From NCBI RefSeq assembly GCF_030403745.1, contig NZ_JAQMWP010000011.1, forward strand, positions 124,001 through 188,000: DNA of 64,000 nt. The letters are read 5' to 3'. The notes beneath the pieces are model-generated. The model was not told where the DNA came from. It ran no database searches and was given only the letters and a program-made list of their open reading frames with translations. Positions 49,143-57,895 of this stretch are shown one piece after another (the stretch's first letter is position 1; each line of letters opens with the position of its first letter). This DNA comes from Streptomyces sp. S.PB5 (GTDB lineage Bacteria; Actinomycetota; Actinomycetes; Streptomycetales; Streptomycetaceae). Made by a program: the position numbers and the translations under genes.

Positions 49143-49232
49143 CGCTGTCCCCTCTCGGTCCTGTGCCGTCCGGGGCGACCGTAACAGTGGAGGGCATCGG
49201 TCTAGACCAAATGGGGGTCATGTCGTCGACAT

Positions 49233-49418
49233 TCATCGGCCCGCAACGGAAGCGGCCGTGTTCTCGCCCCGCGCCCGCGCCAGCGCCTCGGGGTGGTGGA
49301 CGTACGCCGGGCGGTGTTCCAGCGTCTCGTAGGTGCGATGGAAGACGGGTGCGGCGCTGCCCGAGATCGGCGGGACGATCCAGGACCGGTCGGCGCCCAC
49401 GCGGCGGCAGATGGCTCG
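49233..49418 (-). pseudogene. 3-prime remnant of a nitric oxide synthase oxygenase-like gene
   Basis: On the minus strand a frame without a start codon reads WIVPPISGSAAPVFH about 10 codons in, followed by YETLEHRPAYVHHP and a TGA at 49235-49233. The W-x-x-PP-x-S-G-x-x-x-PxFH block is the C-terminal signature of bacterial nitric oxide synthase oxygenase domains, which need about 350 residues before it. Here only about 61 codons remain, and upstream sequence (49419-49452) leads straight into the second FUSC gene. It is a dead fragment. An alternative is a non-NOS relative with a similar tail. The rest of 49143-49232 holds nothing recognisable. Confidence 0.55.
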
Positions 49419-49452
49419 TAAAAGTGGTTGCTCCGGTCGACCCCGGGGCGGT

Positions 49453-50940
49453 TCAGGCTCCGACCAGAGGCGAGCCGGTCGGTGTCCGCAGGGGAGCGGC
49501 CAGTTCGGCGAGGGCCCGTTCCAGACCGTGCAGATGGGCCAGGGCGGGTTCCTCGGCGGGCGGCTGGTCCGTTACGGGGACCGCTCCGCCGCCGGTGAGC
49601 GCCTCCACCGCGGCTTCCACGCGCCAGCAGGCGGCGGCCAGACGGGCGTCGTGCGAGGCCTCCGGGTCGGCGGCTACGGCAACCAGGCCGCGGATCTCGC
49701 GGGCGCAGTCGTCGAGGAGGGCGAGCACCCGGCGGGCGCGCCGCTTGCGGCCGAGCATCGGGTTCAGCGGGTGCATGAGCGGGGCGACCGAGAGCCGTAC
49801 CCGGCCGAGCAGTTGCTCCAGTTCGGCCACGCGTGGGGCCGGGTCGGCGCCCTCGACACCGCGCAGTCGGGCGGCGGCCTCGGCGGTGCAGGCATGGACG
49901 CAGCGCAGGGCGCGCTGGATCCAGGCGTCGGTGGTGGTGTGGGTGGTGACCGGCAGTACGAACAGCACGGCGAGGACCGCGCCGAGCGCCCCGATACCGG
50001 TCTCGGCGAGGCGCAGCGCGAGCAGGCCGGGGGTGAGGACGCCCAGGAGGCCGTAGAGCAGTTCGGCCATGACCGTGACGCAGAGCATCATCCAGGTGTA
50101 CGAGACCGCGGCCGTGTAGAAGATCCCGAAGACACAGGCCGCGATGATCACGGCCGAGGGGACGGCGGCGCCCTCCAGCGGGACGGCGACGAGCAGGCCG
50201 AGGCCGATGCCGGCCACGGTGCCGAGGACCCGGCGGAAGCCGCGGACGAGGGTCTCGCCGCGCGAGGTGGTGTTGACGAAGACCCACCAGGTGGCGCCGA
50301 CGGCCCAGTACCAGCGCTCCAGGGAGATGAGCTGGCCCACGACGAGCGCGAAGGCCGCGCCGGTGGTCGCCTGGACCGCTTGGCGGGTGGTCACCCGGTC
50401 CAGTCCGGTGCCCGCGGGCGGGGCGGGCACGGGGGCCGGGGGCAGGCGGCGCTCGTAGCACCACAGGCCGAAGCGCACCGCGGCCGCGAGCAGCACGGAC
50501 AGCAGGACGGCGGCGTACAGCTCGGGCAGGTGGTCCGTGGTCGCCTGGAGGAACTGCGCCACGAAGAAGTTCATGAACGCGAAGACGCCCAGGCTGTGCC
50601 CGCGCGGGCCCCAGCGGCGCGCGTACACGCCCGCGCCGATCACGGCGAGGAAGGTGAGGTCGCGGGCGACGGGGTGGTCGTGCAGTCCGGCCGCGGCGGC
50701 GAGCACGGGCAGTCCTACGACGGGCAGCAGCGCGGTGGTCACCGCCTGGCCGCGGACCGTGGCGTCCGTGACGGTGAACAGGGCGAGCAGCGCGGCGAGG
50801 CCGCCGGTCACGGCGCCGACGAGAGAGTGTCCGGCCAGGCCGCAGACGATCACCGCGAGTCCGATGCCGAGCACGGCCCGCGCGGCGAAGCGCAGCCGCA
50901 TCCGCCCCGGGTCCGGCGCCAGGAACACCCTCTTCAGCAC
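49453..50940 (-). CDS. FUSC family membrane protein
   Basis: This 495-residue protein has an N-terminal block of about six helices (18-155), a second block (about 185-335, including RWYWAVGATWWVFVNTTSRG and RVLGTVAGIGLGLLV), and a soluble helical C-terminus. The RxLGTxxG signature after TSRGET is typical of FUSC/YccS exporters. It shares topology with the FUSC protein at 17189-18799 but is not a close copy. GTG at 50940 is the start, with GGCGGAAG upstream. It diverges from an Lrp/AsnC gene 228 nt away, which could regulate it. Confidence 0.85.
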   Translation of the reverse strand: MLKRVFLAPDPGRMRLRFAARAVLGIGLAVIVCGLAGHSLVGAVTGGLAALLALFTVTDATVRGQAVTTALLPVVGLPVLAAAAGLHDHPVARDLTFLAVIGAGVYARRWGPRGHSLGVFAFMNFFVAQFLQATTDHLPELYAAVLLSVLLAAAVRFGLWCYERRLPPAPVPAPPAGTGLDRVTTRQAVQATTGAAFALVVGQLISLERWYWAVGATWWVFVNTTSRGETLVRGFRRVLGTVAGIGLGLLVAVPLEGAAVPSAVIIAACVFGIFYTAAVSYTWMMLCVTVMAELLYGLLGVLTPGLLALRLAETGIGALGAVLAVLFVLPVTTHTTTDAWIQRALRCVHACTAEAAARLRGVEGADPAPRVAELEQLLGRVRLSVAPLMHPLNPMLGRKRRARRVLALLDDCAREIRGLVAVAADPEASHDARLAAACWRVEAAVEALTGGGAVPVTDQPPAEEPALAHLHGLERALAELAAPLRTPTGSPLVGA

Positions 50941-51120
50941 TGCTTCCGCCCCCTGCTCTCACGATGCGTCCGGTGTGCCGGCGCTTTTGCGCACGGCATG
51001 CAAAAGGCGCCGCGGGGTTCCGCAGCGCCATCGACGCCCCCATTGCACCATTGCCACCACAGCTGGCTCAACAGGCCTCGGATACGCTGAGCCATTGGCA
51101 CAGTCAGGGCGATCCTGGAA

Positions 51121-51136
51121 GGTCCGCGCACGGACC
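51121..51136. promoter_or_regulatory. Inverted repeat GGTCCG-CGCA-CGGACC upstream of the AsnC gene
   Basis: This perfect 6+6 dyad lies 32 nt before the Lrp/AsnC start, with another CGGACC at 51140-51145. It sits in the divergent gap with the FUSC gene and could be a regulator site. Confidence 0.4.
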
Positions 51137-51168
51137 AACGGACCACATACGAGGAAGGGCCGCGCACC

Positions 51169-51645
51169 ATGGCCGTGGACGAGCTCGACACCCGCATCCT
51201 GCGTCTGCTGCTCGAACAGCCCCGTACGAGCGTGCGCGAGTACGCCCGCATCCTCGGTGTCGCCCGCGGCACGCTCCAGGCCCGCCTCGACCGGCTGGAG
51301 CGGGACGGCGTGATCACCGGCACCGGGCCCGCCCTCTCCCCCGCGGCCCTCGGCCACCCGGTGCTGGCCTTCGTGCACATCGAGGTCACCCAGGGGCGGC
51401 TCGACGACGTGGGCGACGCGCTGGCCTCGCTCCCGGAGATCGTCGAGGCCTTCTCGATCGCGGGCGGCGGCGATCTGCTGGCCCGGGTCGTGGCGCGGGA
51501 CAACGCGCATCTGGAGGACGTCATCCAGAAGGTCATCAGCCTGCCGGGCGTGGTCCGCACCCGCACGGAGGTGGCGCTGCGCGAGCGGGTGCCGCACCGG
51601 TTGCTGCCGCTGGTCGAGTCGATCGGCCGGGCCACACGTACCTGA
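51169..51645 (+). CDS. Lrp/AsnC family transcriptional regulator
   Basis: This 158-residue regulator has the N-terminal HTH (ELDTRILRLLLEQPRTSVREYARILGVARGTLQARLDRLERDGVI, about 5-50) and the ligand-binding RAM domain (FVHIEVTQGRLDDVGDALASLPEI to SLPGVVRTRT). Lrp proteins form octamers and respond to amino acids or other small effectors. ATG at 51169 has GAGGAAGGGCC about 10-19 nt upstream. The next gene, a HAD hydrolase, follows 13 nt later and may be cotranscribed. The divergent FUSC exporter is the likeliest target. Confidence 0.9.
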   Translation: MAVDELDTRILRLLLEQPRTSVREYARILGVARGTLQARLDRLERDGVITGTGPALSPAALGHPVLAFVHIEVTQGRLDDVGDALASLPEIVEAFSIAGGGDLLARVVARDNAHLEDVIQKVISLPGVVRTRTEVALRERVPHRLLPLVESIGRATRT

Positions 51646-51658
51646 CATCCTGGGCACC

Positions 51659-52369
51659 ATGAGCAATCTCGGCACCCTCGCGGTCATCTTCGATCTCGAC
51701 GGAACACTCGTGGACAGCGAGCCGAACTACTACGAGGCCGGCCGTCAGGTTCTCGCCGAGCACGGCGTCCCCGGCTTCACCTGGGCGGAGCACGAGCGGT
51801 ACGTCGGCATCAGCACGCTGGAGACGGTCGGGATCTGGAAGCGGGAGTACGCCCTGACGGCCTCCGTCGAGGAGCTGTTCGCCGCCAAGAACCGCCGCTA
51901 TCTGGAGCTGGCCCGCGCCGACACGTCCGCCTACCCCGAGATGCGCAAGTTCGTGGAGCTGCTGGCCGCCGAGGGCGTACCCATGGCCGTGGCCTCGGGT
52001 TCGTCTCCGGAGGCCATCGACGCGATCCTGGCCGGCACCGGCCTCGGCGCCTGGCTCCGCACCGTCGTCTCGGCCGACGAGGTCGAGCGCGGCAAGCCCG
52101 CGCCGGACGTCTTCCTGGAGGCGGCCCGCCGCCTCGGCGCGGACCCGGCCGACTGTGTGGTCCTGGAGGACGCGGCCCCCGGCGCCGCAGCCGCGCACGC
52201 GGCCGGGATGCGCTGCATCGCGATCCCGTACGTGGCCGCCCAGGCCGGCGCCCCCGAGTTCACCACGGCGGACCTGCTGCTGCGCGGTGGCCAGCAGGAG
52301 TTCACGGCCCGGGCGGCGTACGACTGGCTGGTGCACGGGCCGAGGGGCTCGAGGAGATCGACGCGGTGA
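51659..52369 (+). CDS. HAD-superfamily hydrolase, beta-phosphoglucomutase-like
   Basis: This 236-residue HAD phosphatase has the complete motif I DLDGT (Asp12, Asp14), motif II AVASGSSPEAI, motif III EVERGKPAPDVF and motif IV VVLEDAAPGAAAAHAAGM. The cap is helical as in beta-phosphoglucomutase and related sugar-phosphate phosphatases. It acts in the cytoplasm on an unknown phosphate. It starts 13 nt after the Lrp/AsnC gene. Two strong hairpins follow. Confidence 0.9.
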   Translation: MSNLGTLAVIFDLDGTLVDSEPNYYEAGRQVLAEHGVPGFTWAEHERYVGISTLETVGIWKREYALTASVEELFAAKNRRYLELARADTSAYPEMRKFVELLAAEGVPMAVASGSSPEAIDAILAGTGLGAWLRTVVSADEVERGKPAPDVFLEAARRLGADPADCVVLEDAAPGAAAAHAAGMRCIAIPYVAAQAGAPEFTTADLLLRGGQQEFTARAAYDWLVHGPRGSRRSTR

Positions 52370-52412
52370 TCGACCCGACCGGGTCGCGGGACCGGATCCC
52401 GGCGGCGCCGGA

Positions 52413-52443
52413 GGGGTGCCCCGTCCCCCGCCCGGGGCACCCC
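52413..52443. terminator. Hairpin terminator after the HAD gene
   Basis: GGGGTGCCCCG (52413-52423) and CGGGGCACCCC (52433-52443) form a perfect 11-bp stem with a 9-nt loop, 44 nt after the HAD stop. Confidence 0.8.
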
Positions 52444-52465
52444 CGTTCAACGACACCTGGGGAGC

Positions 52466-52508
52466 GTCCCGGGGCGGCCGGTGCCGTTCGGCCGGCCGGC
52501 CCCGGGAC
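52466..52508. terminator. Second long hairpin, facing the BBE oxidoreductase end
   Basis: GTCCCGGGGC (52466-52475) pairs with GCCCCGGGAC (52499-52508), and GGCCGG with CCGGCC extends it with a single bulge. It stands 19 nt beyond the stop of the minus-strand oxidoreductase gene and probably ends its transcript. Confidence 0.75.
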
Positions 52509-52527
52509 TTGGGGACGGTGACGAGTC

Positions 52528-53943
52528 CTACGGCCGTGCCTCGTGGCTCGGCTTCGGGGCCGGCTGGATGTTCTGGTTGAGGCGGAAGACGTTGTCCGGG
52601 TCGCGGTCGGCCTTGATACGGGCCAGACGGTCGTAGTTGCCGCGATAGCTGGCCCGGACGCGCTCCTGGCCCTCGTCCATCATCATGTTCACGTAGGCGC
52701 CGCCCGCCGAGTACGGGTGCAGGGCGTCGAAGTAGTCGACCGTCCAGCGTTTGATCAGCTCGGCGTTGGCGGGGTCGGGGTCGACTCCGGCGTACACGGA
52801 AGCCCAGTTGGCGTGGCGGTAGGCCCAAGGTGTCTCGTCCTGGCCGACGTCGTGGGCGGCGCCGTCGATCGGGTAGAGGTGCATGGTCGACTGCATGGTG
52901 GGGACCTCGGCGCCGAACTTGGCGTGGAGTTCGACGGCGTCGTCGGGGACGGTCTCGACGAAGTCGGCGCGCCAGTACCACTGGTGGCCGGGCGGGTAGA
53001 GCGCGTCGAACATCGACTGCATGTCCGGATGCTGCATCACCATGGGGGCGTGCAGCAGGGGCGCGGGCAGGGCGTCGAGCAGCGGGGCCATCTCGCGGGC
53101 GGCCGCCTCGGTGTCGGCGCCCGTGTAGCACCACACCACGCCCGCCGTCTTGCGGAGTTGGATCTCCTCGGGGAACGGCGGGGCGGGTGGCACGGTGCCG
53201 TGCAGGAAGAAGCCGTTGAGGTCTCGCGGGGCGTCCGGGAGGAAGTCCCGGTAGGCGGCGAGGACTTCGGCGCTGGCCTCGACCGGCCAGAAGGTCGGTC
53301 CGGCGACGACCGTGCTGATCTCGTGCAGCCGGAACACGAACGAGGTCACGACACCGAAGTTGCCGCCGCCGCCGCGGATCGCCCAGAACAGGTCGCTGTT
53401 CTCGTCGGCGCTCGCCCGTACCTTGCGCCCGTCGGCGAGGACGACGTCGGCCTCCAGCAGGTTGTCGATGGTGAGCCCGCACCTGCGGGTGAGATGGCCG
53501 AGGCCGCCGCCGGTGGTGATGCCGCCGACGCCGGTGGTGGAGATGATGCCGCTGGGCGTGGCGAGGCCGTGGGCGTTGGTGGCGCGGTCGACCTCGCCCC
53601 AGACACAGCCGCCGCCGACCCGGACCGTGCGGGCTTCCGGGTCGACGAGGACGTCCTTGAGAGGGGAGAGGTCGGCGACCACACCGTCGTCGACGGTGCC
53701 GAGCCCCGCACCGTGGTGGCCGCCGCCGCGGACGGCGAGGGGCAGACCGTGGGCGCGGGCGAATCCGATCACCCGGGCGACGGCGTCCGCGTCGGCACAG
53801 CGGGCGACCAGCGCGGGGCGGCGGTCGATCATCGCGTTGTAGACGGCACGGGCCTCCTGGTAGGAGGCGTCGTCGGGTCCGATCAACTCACCGCTGAATC
53901 CGGTGAGTTCCTTGGCCGCCGCCTGGGCGGGTGTACTGGACAT
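52528..53943 (-). CDS. FAD-linked oxidoreductase with berberine-bridge (BBE) domain
   Basis: This 471-residue flavoenzyme has the PCMH FAD-binding fold with His76 and His77 in RGGGHHGAG, the usual site of covalent 8-alpha-histidyl FAD, then GGGCVWGEVDRAT and GVGGITTGGGLGHLTRRCGL. The C-terminal NQNIQPAP follows the conserved DPDNVFRLNQNI of the BBE domain. The second covalent cysteine usually found in bicovalent members is not evident at GGGLGHL, so it is probably monocovalent. No signal peptide is seen. ATG at 53943 follows GGGGGATTCGT. The LAL regulator lies immediately upstream on the same strand and may control it. Confidence 0.9.
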   Translation of the reverse strand: MSSTPAQAAAKELTGFSGELIGPDDASYQEARAVYNAMIDRRPALVARCADADAVARVIGFARAHGLPLAVRGGGHHGAGLGTVDDGVVADLSPLKDVLVDPEARTVRVGGGCVWGEVDRATNAHGLATPSGIISTTGVGGITTGGGLGHLTRRCGLTIDNLLEADVVLADGRKVRASADENSDLFWAIRGGGGNFGVVTSFVFRLHEISTVVAGPTFWPVEASAEVLAAYRDFLPDAPRDLNGFFLHGTVPPAPPFPEEIQLRKTAGVVWCYTGADTEAAAREMAPLLDALPAPLLHAPMVMQHPDMQSMFDALYPPGHQWYWRADFVETVPDDAVELHAKFGAEVPTMQSTMHLYPIDGAAHDVGQDETPWAYRHANWASVYAGVDPDPANAELIKRWTVDYFDALHPYSAGGAYVNMMMDEGQERVRASYRGNYDRLARIKADRDPDNVFRLNQNIQPAPKPSHEARP

Positions 53944-54047
53944 ACGAATCCCCCGTTTCGAGAAGTTCGATCGGTCCTGCACGTTCTATTCGCGTTGCGG
54001 GGGAATCGGTATCCGTGGCCGTCACCCAGGTCGGCGCCCCGGCATAC

Positions 54048-56669
54048 CTACGTTTCGGCGCCCGGAAGCGGCCCTTCGGGTTCCCTCAGCAGACCGAGCC
54101 GGGTCGCGCGGTCGGCGGCGTGCCGTCGGGTGGGCGCGTCGAGCTTGTCGAGGATCGCGCGTACGTGGTTGTCGACCGTACGGACCGACACCACCAGCCG
54201 GGCCGCGATCTCGGCGTTGGTCAGGCCCTCCGCGAGCAGCCGCATGACCTGCGCCTGGCGCCGGGTGAGTCCGGCGGGGTTCTCGCGGGTCGCGGCGAGC
54301 GGACCGCGCGGGATGTGGCGTACGCCGATGCCGCGCAGCTCGGTGCGCAGGAGGTGCGCCCGGGGTTCGGCGCCGAGGGCGTCGAGGGCGGTGAGCGCGG
54401 TGAGTTTGTCGGCGGGGTCGGGGCTCTCGGCGAGGGCGCCGGCGTGTTCGTAGGGGCAGCCCGCCTCCTGCCAGCGGGCGGCGGCCGCGCGCCACCGGCC
54501 GCGGGCCTGGAGCGCGTACGGATGGTCCGAGTCGTCCAGGGAGACGGGGTGTCCGGCCTTGGTGAGCCAGTAGCCCAGTTCGGCGCGGTACGGGATGCCG
54601 GGCACGCGTTCGGCCTGGGCGTGGACGGGCCGCGCGGCGGCCACCACGGCGGCCGGGTCGCCGCGCAGCCAGGCCGCCTCCGCGAGCGCCGCCGCCACCG
54701 GGCCGGTGCGTTGCAGTTCCCTGGTCCGTACGGCGATCTCCCGTGCCTCGGTGAGGAGTTCGGCGGCGCCGGGGCGGCCGCAGCGGGTGCGGACCCGGGC
54801 GAGGACGGTGAGGGCGGGACAGCGTGCGGGCACGAAGTCGTGCATGCCGTACTCGGCGTGTTTCTCGGCCTCCTCCCAGTCGGCGGCGGCGAGTCGGCGC
54901 ATGGCCAGTTCGACGTGGAGGTAGTTGAGGAAACCCAGGTGCTCGGCGCGGTCGGCGAGGTCCATGGCCGGCGGCAGGAAGAGGTCCGCCTCGGCGTACT
55001 GGAGGTGGTCGAGGAGGTTCCAGATGAGGTTGGCGTAGGAGCGGCAGGCGTGTTCGACCTCGCCCGCGGCGAGCGCGACGTCGAGGCTCTCCTCGACCTG
55101 GCGCCGTCCGCCGGGGTCTCCGGCACGCCAGCGGGCGGTGCCGACGTTGTTGAGGGCGTGGGAGAGGATCGCCGCGTCGTCCGCCTTGCGGGCCAGGGCG
55201 ATCGCGCGTTCGCCGTGCTCGACGGCCTCGGTGTAGCGGTCGGAGAGCATGCGCAGCTGGGCGGTGTTGCTGACGGCGAGCGCCAACAGCCGGTCGTCGC
55301 CCGCGTGTTCCAGGACGGCGACGGCCTCGCGTGCGGCCTCCTGGGCCTGGTCGGCGTCCCCGGCCCACCAGTGGATACGGGAGAGCCAGCGCAGGTCGGC
55401 GCCGAGGGCGAGGGTGTCGCCGAGGGATCGGCGCAGGGCGACGGCGTCCCGTTGAGCGCTGACGGCGGCCGCCGAGTCGGCGATGGTGTAGCTCTCCACG
55501 GCGTAGCGTTCGAGCAGGTCGGCGAGTTCGGCCGGGCCGTAGCGGTGCCGTTCCCGCAGGACCAGCCTGAGCTGGGCGGCGGCCTCCCGGTGGGCGCCGG
55601 CGCTCGCGGCGTCCTTGGCGGCGTCGGGGCCGTAGCGGGCGACGGCGTCCAAGTCGCCTGCCTGGTCGGCGTGGTGGACGATCCGGGCGGCGTCCGAGCC
55701 GGGCCGGGCGACCAGTGCGGCGAGGACGTTGCGGTTGAGCTCGATCCGGCGGGCCGCGGGCAGTGAGTCGGCGACGGCCCGCCGGATCAACTCGTGCCGG
55801 AACGCCGCCCGTTCCGGGACCACGGCGAGCAGCCCGCGCTGCTCGGGTTCGGCGAGCGCGGCGACTCCATCGGTCAACAGGGCGTCGATCAGGGGTCGTT
55901 CGACGGCCGACGGGACGACGGCGAGCTGCTCCAGCGCGTCCACCGTGGCGGCGTCCAGTCCCCGCAGGCGGGCAAGGACGGCGTCCACGACGGTCGGGGG
56001 CACTCCCCCGGTGCCACCGGCGGCCACGATCTCGGCGACGAAGAACGGGTTGCCGGAGGTCACTTCGTACACCTGGGCCGGGTCGAGACGGCGGGACGCG
56101 CTGAGGGTGCGTACGGCGTCCAGGGAGAGCCGGGCGAGGGGCAGCCGGTGCACGCGGGGCGTACGGGAGACCTGGCCGAGGAGGTGACGCAGGGGGTGGC
56201 CGCGGTTCAACTCGTCGTCCCGGTAGGTGAGGACGAGGAGCGCGGGCAGCTGTTCCATGCGCCGCACCAGGAAGCGCAGGGCGTCCAGGGAGGCCTCGTC
56301 GGCCCAGTGGACGTCCTCCACGACGAGTACCGCGGGATGCGGAGTGCCGGCCAGCTCGCCGTGCAGGGCCTCGTAGACGCGGTGCCGGTCGCCGCCCTCC
56401 ATGACGGCACGCGCGAGATCGGCGCCGACACTGCCGACGAGGTCGCGGAACGGGCCGAGCGGCCGCCGGGTGGCGAGGTCGTCGCACTGGCCGACGAGGA
56501 CGCGGGCCTTGCCCGGGAGCCGGTCCGGCATCGCCTTGACCAGGCTCGACTTGCCGATCCCCGCCTCACCGAAGACGAGCGCCACCGATCCGGCACCCAG
56601 CGCCGCCTCCCGGGCGGCCGAGGCCAGTCGCGTCAGCTCGGGCTCACGTTCGAGGAGCCACCGGTCCAC
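54048..56669 (-). CDS. LAL-type LuxR regulator with AAA ATPase domain
   Basis: This 873-residue regulator has an N-terminal NTPase with Walker A FGEAGIGKSSL (about 33-43, Lys40) and Walker B VLVVEDVHWAD (about 114-124, Asp119), a long helical TPR-like middle (about 330-780) and a C-terminal LuxR HTH: LTRRQAQVMRLLAEGLTNAEIAARLVVSVRTVDNHVRAILDKL (about 803-845). Large ATP-binding LuxR (LAL) proteins switch on degradative or secondary-metabolic genes. GTG at 56669 is the start. The next gene downstream is the BBE oxidoreductase, 104 nt away on the same strand. Confidence 0.92.
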   Translation of the reverse strand: MDRWLLEREPELTRLASAAREAALGAGSVALVFGEAGIGKSSLVKAMPDRLPGKARVLVGQCDDLATRRPLGPFRDLVGSVGADLARAVMEGGDRHRVYEALHGELAGTPHPAVLVVEDVHWADEASLDALRFLVRRMEQLPALLVLTYRDDELNRGHPLRHLLGQVSRTPRVHRLPLARLSLDAVRTLSASRRLDPAQVYEVTSGNPFFVAEIVAAGGTGGVPPTVVDAVLARLRGLDAATVDALEQLAVVPSAVERPLIDALLTDGVAALAEPEQRGLLAVVPERAAFRHELIRRAVADSLPAARRIELNRNVLAALVARPGSDAARIVHHADQAGDLDAVARYGPDAAKDAASAGAHREAAAQLRLVLRERHRYGPAELADLLERYAVESYTIADSAAAVSAQRDAVALRRSLGDTLALGADLRWLSRIHWWAGDADQAQEAAREAVAVLEHAGDDRLLALAVSNTAQLRMLSDRYTEAVEHGERAIALARKADDAAILSHALNNVGTARWRAGDPGGRRQVEESLDVALAAGEVEHACRSYANLIWNLLDHLQYAEADLFLPPAMDLADRAEHLGFLNYLHVELAMRRLAAADWEEAEKHAEYGMHDFVPARCPALTVLARVRTRCGRPGAAELLTEAREIAVRTRELQRTGPVAAALAEAAWLRGDPAAVVAAARPVHAQAERVPGIPYRAELGYWLTKAGHPVSLDDSDHPYALQARGRWRAAAARWQEAGCPYEHAGALAESPDPADKLTALTALDALGAEPRAHLLRTELRGIGVRHIPRGPLAATRENPAGLTRRQAQVMRLLAEGLTNAEIAARLVVSVRTVDNHVRAILDKLDAPTRRHAADRATRLGLLREPEGPLPGAET

Positions 56670-56847
56670 GGGCCAGATTGTGCCAGAGCGCTCCGCCGGG
56701 GGAGCCGTCGTGCGGGGTGCCGGGTCGGGTCGGCGGGTCGGCGCGGGTCCGTTGTGGCCGATCGCGCCCCGCGGCGGAGCCGCTGTCGATGCGGCCCCGC
56801 GCCCCCGGGTACGTCAGCCGGCCGTCGGTCTTCCAGTCACCGCGCGC

Positions 56848-57066
56848 ATGGACTACTTCGAGCGGGCCCTGCTCAACCAGGTGCTCGGCTCCAAGCAGGG
56901 CAAGGCCGACGCGGAGAAGCGGCTCGTCACCTACTTCATCGGGCTGACACCCGGTCGACCTGGTCGCCCGCGACCCGGCGACCAGCTACCTGTCGTTCGG
57001 GCTGGACGCCAACGCCGCCCTCTTCGGCGATCCGCCGCCCACCCTCACCCCGGTGAGCGGAGCCGC
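56848..57066 (+). pseudogene. Frameshifted remnant of an unidentified short gene
   Basis: From ATG at 56848 a frame reads MDYFERALLNQVLGSKQGKA and EKRLVTYFIGLTP. At CTGACACCCGG (56942-56952) one extra C breaks the frame, and the following frame continues VDLVARDPATSYLSFGLDAN and ALFGDPPPTLTPVSG up to the LysR-type gene. Both halves look like real protein of one small family. It has no clear stop before the next gene. The preceding 56670-56847 holds no recognisable gene. Confidence 0.45.
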
Positions 57067-57837
57067 CTACGAGCGGCGCCGGGGCTTGCCGCGCTTGGCG
57101 CCCTGGGCCTTCTTGGCGGCTGGCGGCTTGCGTCGCCCGCCGGACGCGTCGGGGCGCTTGGGCTGCTTGGCCTGGGTCTGAGCCGCCCTGGCCTTCTTCT
57201 TCGGCGTCTCCGTGGCCTGCGGCGCGGTGCGGCCCCGTGTGCTGTTGACCGTGCGCCCGCGGACGATGCCGATGAAGTCCTCGACCAGGTCCGTGGTCGA
57301 CTCCTCCGGCCACGACAGGGCGACGGAGGACTCGGGGCCGTCCGTGACCGGGCGGTAGGTGAGGTCCCTGCGGTGGTACAGGCGGGCCAGCGACTGGGGG
57401 ACGACGAGCACGCCGATGCCGGCCGCGACCAGTTCCACGGCGTCCTCCGTGGTCGCGGGGCGCTCGAAGGCGGGCTCCCCGGGAGGCCGGTCCCAGTCGA
57501 AGACGTCGTCGAGGGGGTGCAGCACGGTCTCGTCGGCGAGATCCTCCAGGGCCACCTCTTCGACCGCGGCGATGACGTGGTCCTTGGGGACGACCACGAC
57601 CGTGGTCTCCGTGTAGAGGGGGATGGCGCTGAAGAACGTACGGTCGACCGGCAGCCGGACCAGACCGGCGTCCGCGGCGCCCTCCCGCAGTGCGTCGACC
57701 GCCTCCGTGCCCGAGAGCTGGAGGAGGGTCAGCGGGATGTCCGGCAGCCGCTCCTGCCAGATCCGCACCCACTTCGCGGGGGTCGCTCCCGGGACGTACG
57801 CGAGCCGGAACTGCGGGGATTCTTCCGAGCCTGTCAC
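57067..57837 (-). CDS. LysR-type substrate-binding domain protein lacking the HTH
   Basis: This 256-residue protein is the effector-binding half of a LysR regulator without the N-terminal DNA-binding helices. It opens directly with RLAYVPGATPAKWVRIWQER, the start of subdomain I, continues with LREGAADAGLVRLPVD and TEDAVELVAAGIGVLVVPQSLARL, and ends in a Lys/Arg/Ala-rich tail (about 205-256) that could touch nucleic acid. GTG at 57837 is the likely start. The DUF5997 gene diverges 58 nt away, and the two together could act as a split regulator. That is a hypothesis. Confidence 0.85.
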   Translation of the reverse strand: MTGSEESPQFRLAYVPGATPAKWVRIWQERLPDIPLTLLQLSGTEAVDALREGAADAGLVRLPVDRTFFSAIPLYTETTVVVVPKDHVIAAVEEVALEDLADETVLHPLDDVFDWDRPPGEPAFERPATTEDAVELVAAGIGVLVVPQSLARLYHRRDLTYRPVTDGPESSVALSWPEESTTDLVEDFIGIVRGRTVNSTRGRTAPQATETPKKKARAAQTQAKQPKRPDASGGRRKPPAAKKAQGAKRGKPRRRS

Positions 57838-57895
57838 CTGGCCAGGTTACCCGCCGTGGTCGGCGGAGGTTCACCCAGTCGATACCCTTGAGGGC

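Noticed and set aside
49333..51090. Long plus-strand open frame opposite the second FUSC gene
   Set aside because: Translation is Gly/Arg/Glu/Asp-rich without hydrophobic segments or family signature; it is a shadow of the membrane protein.
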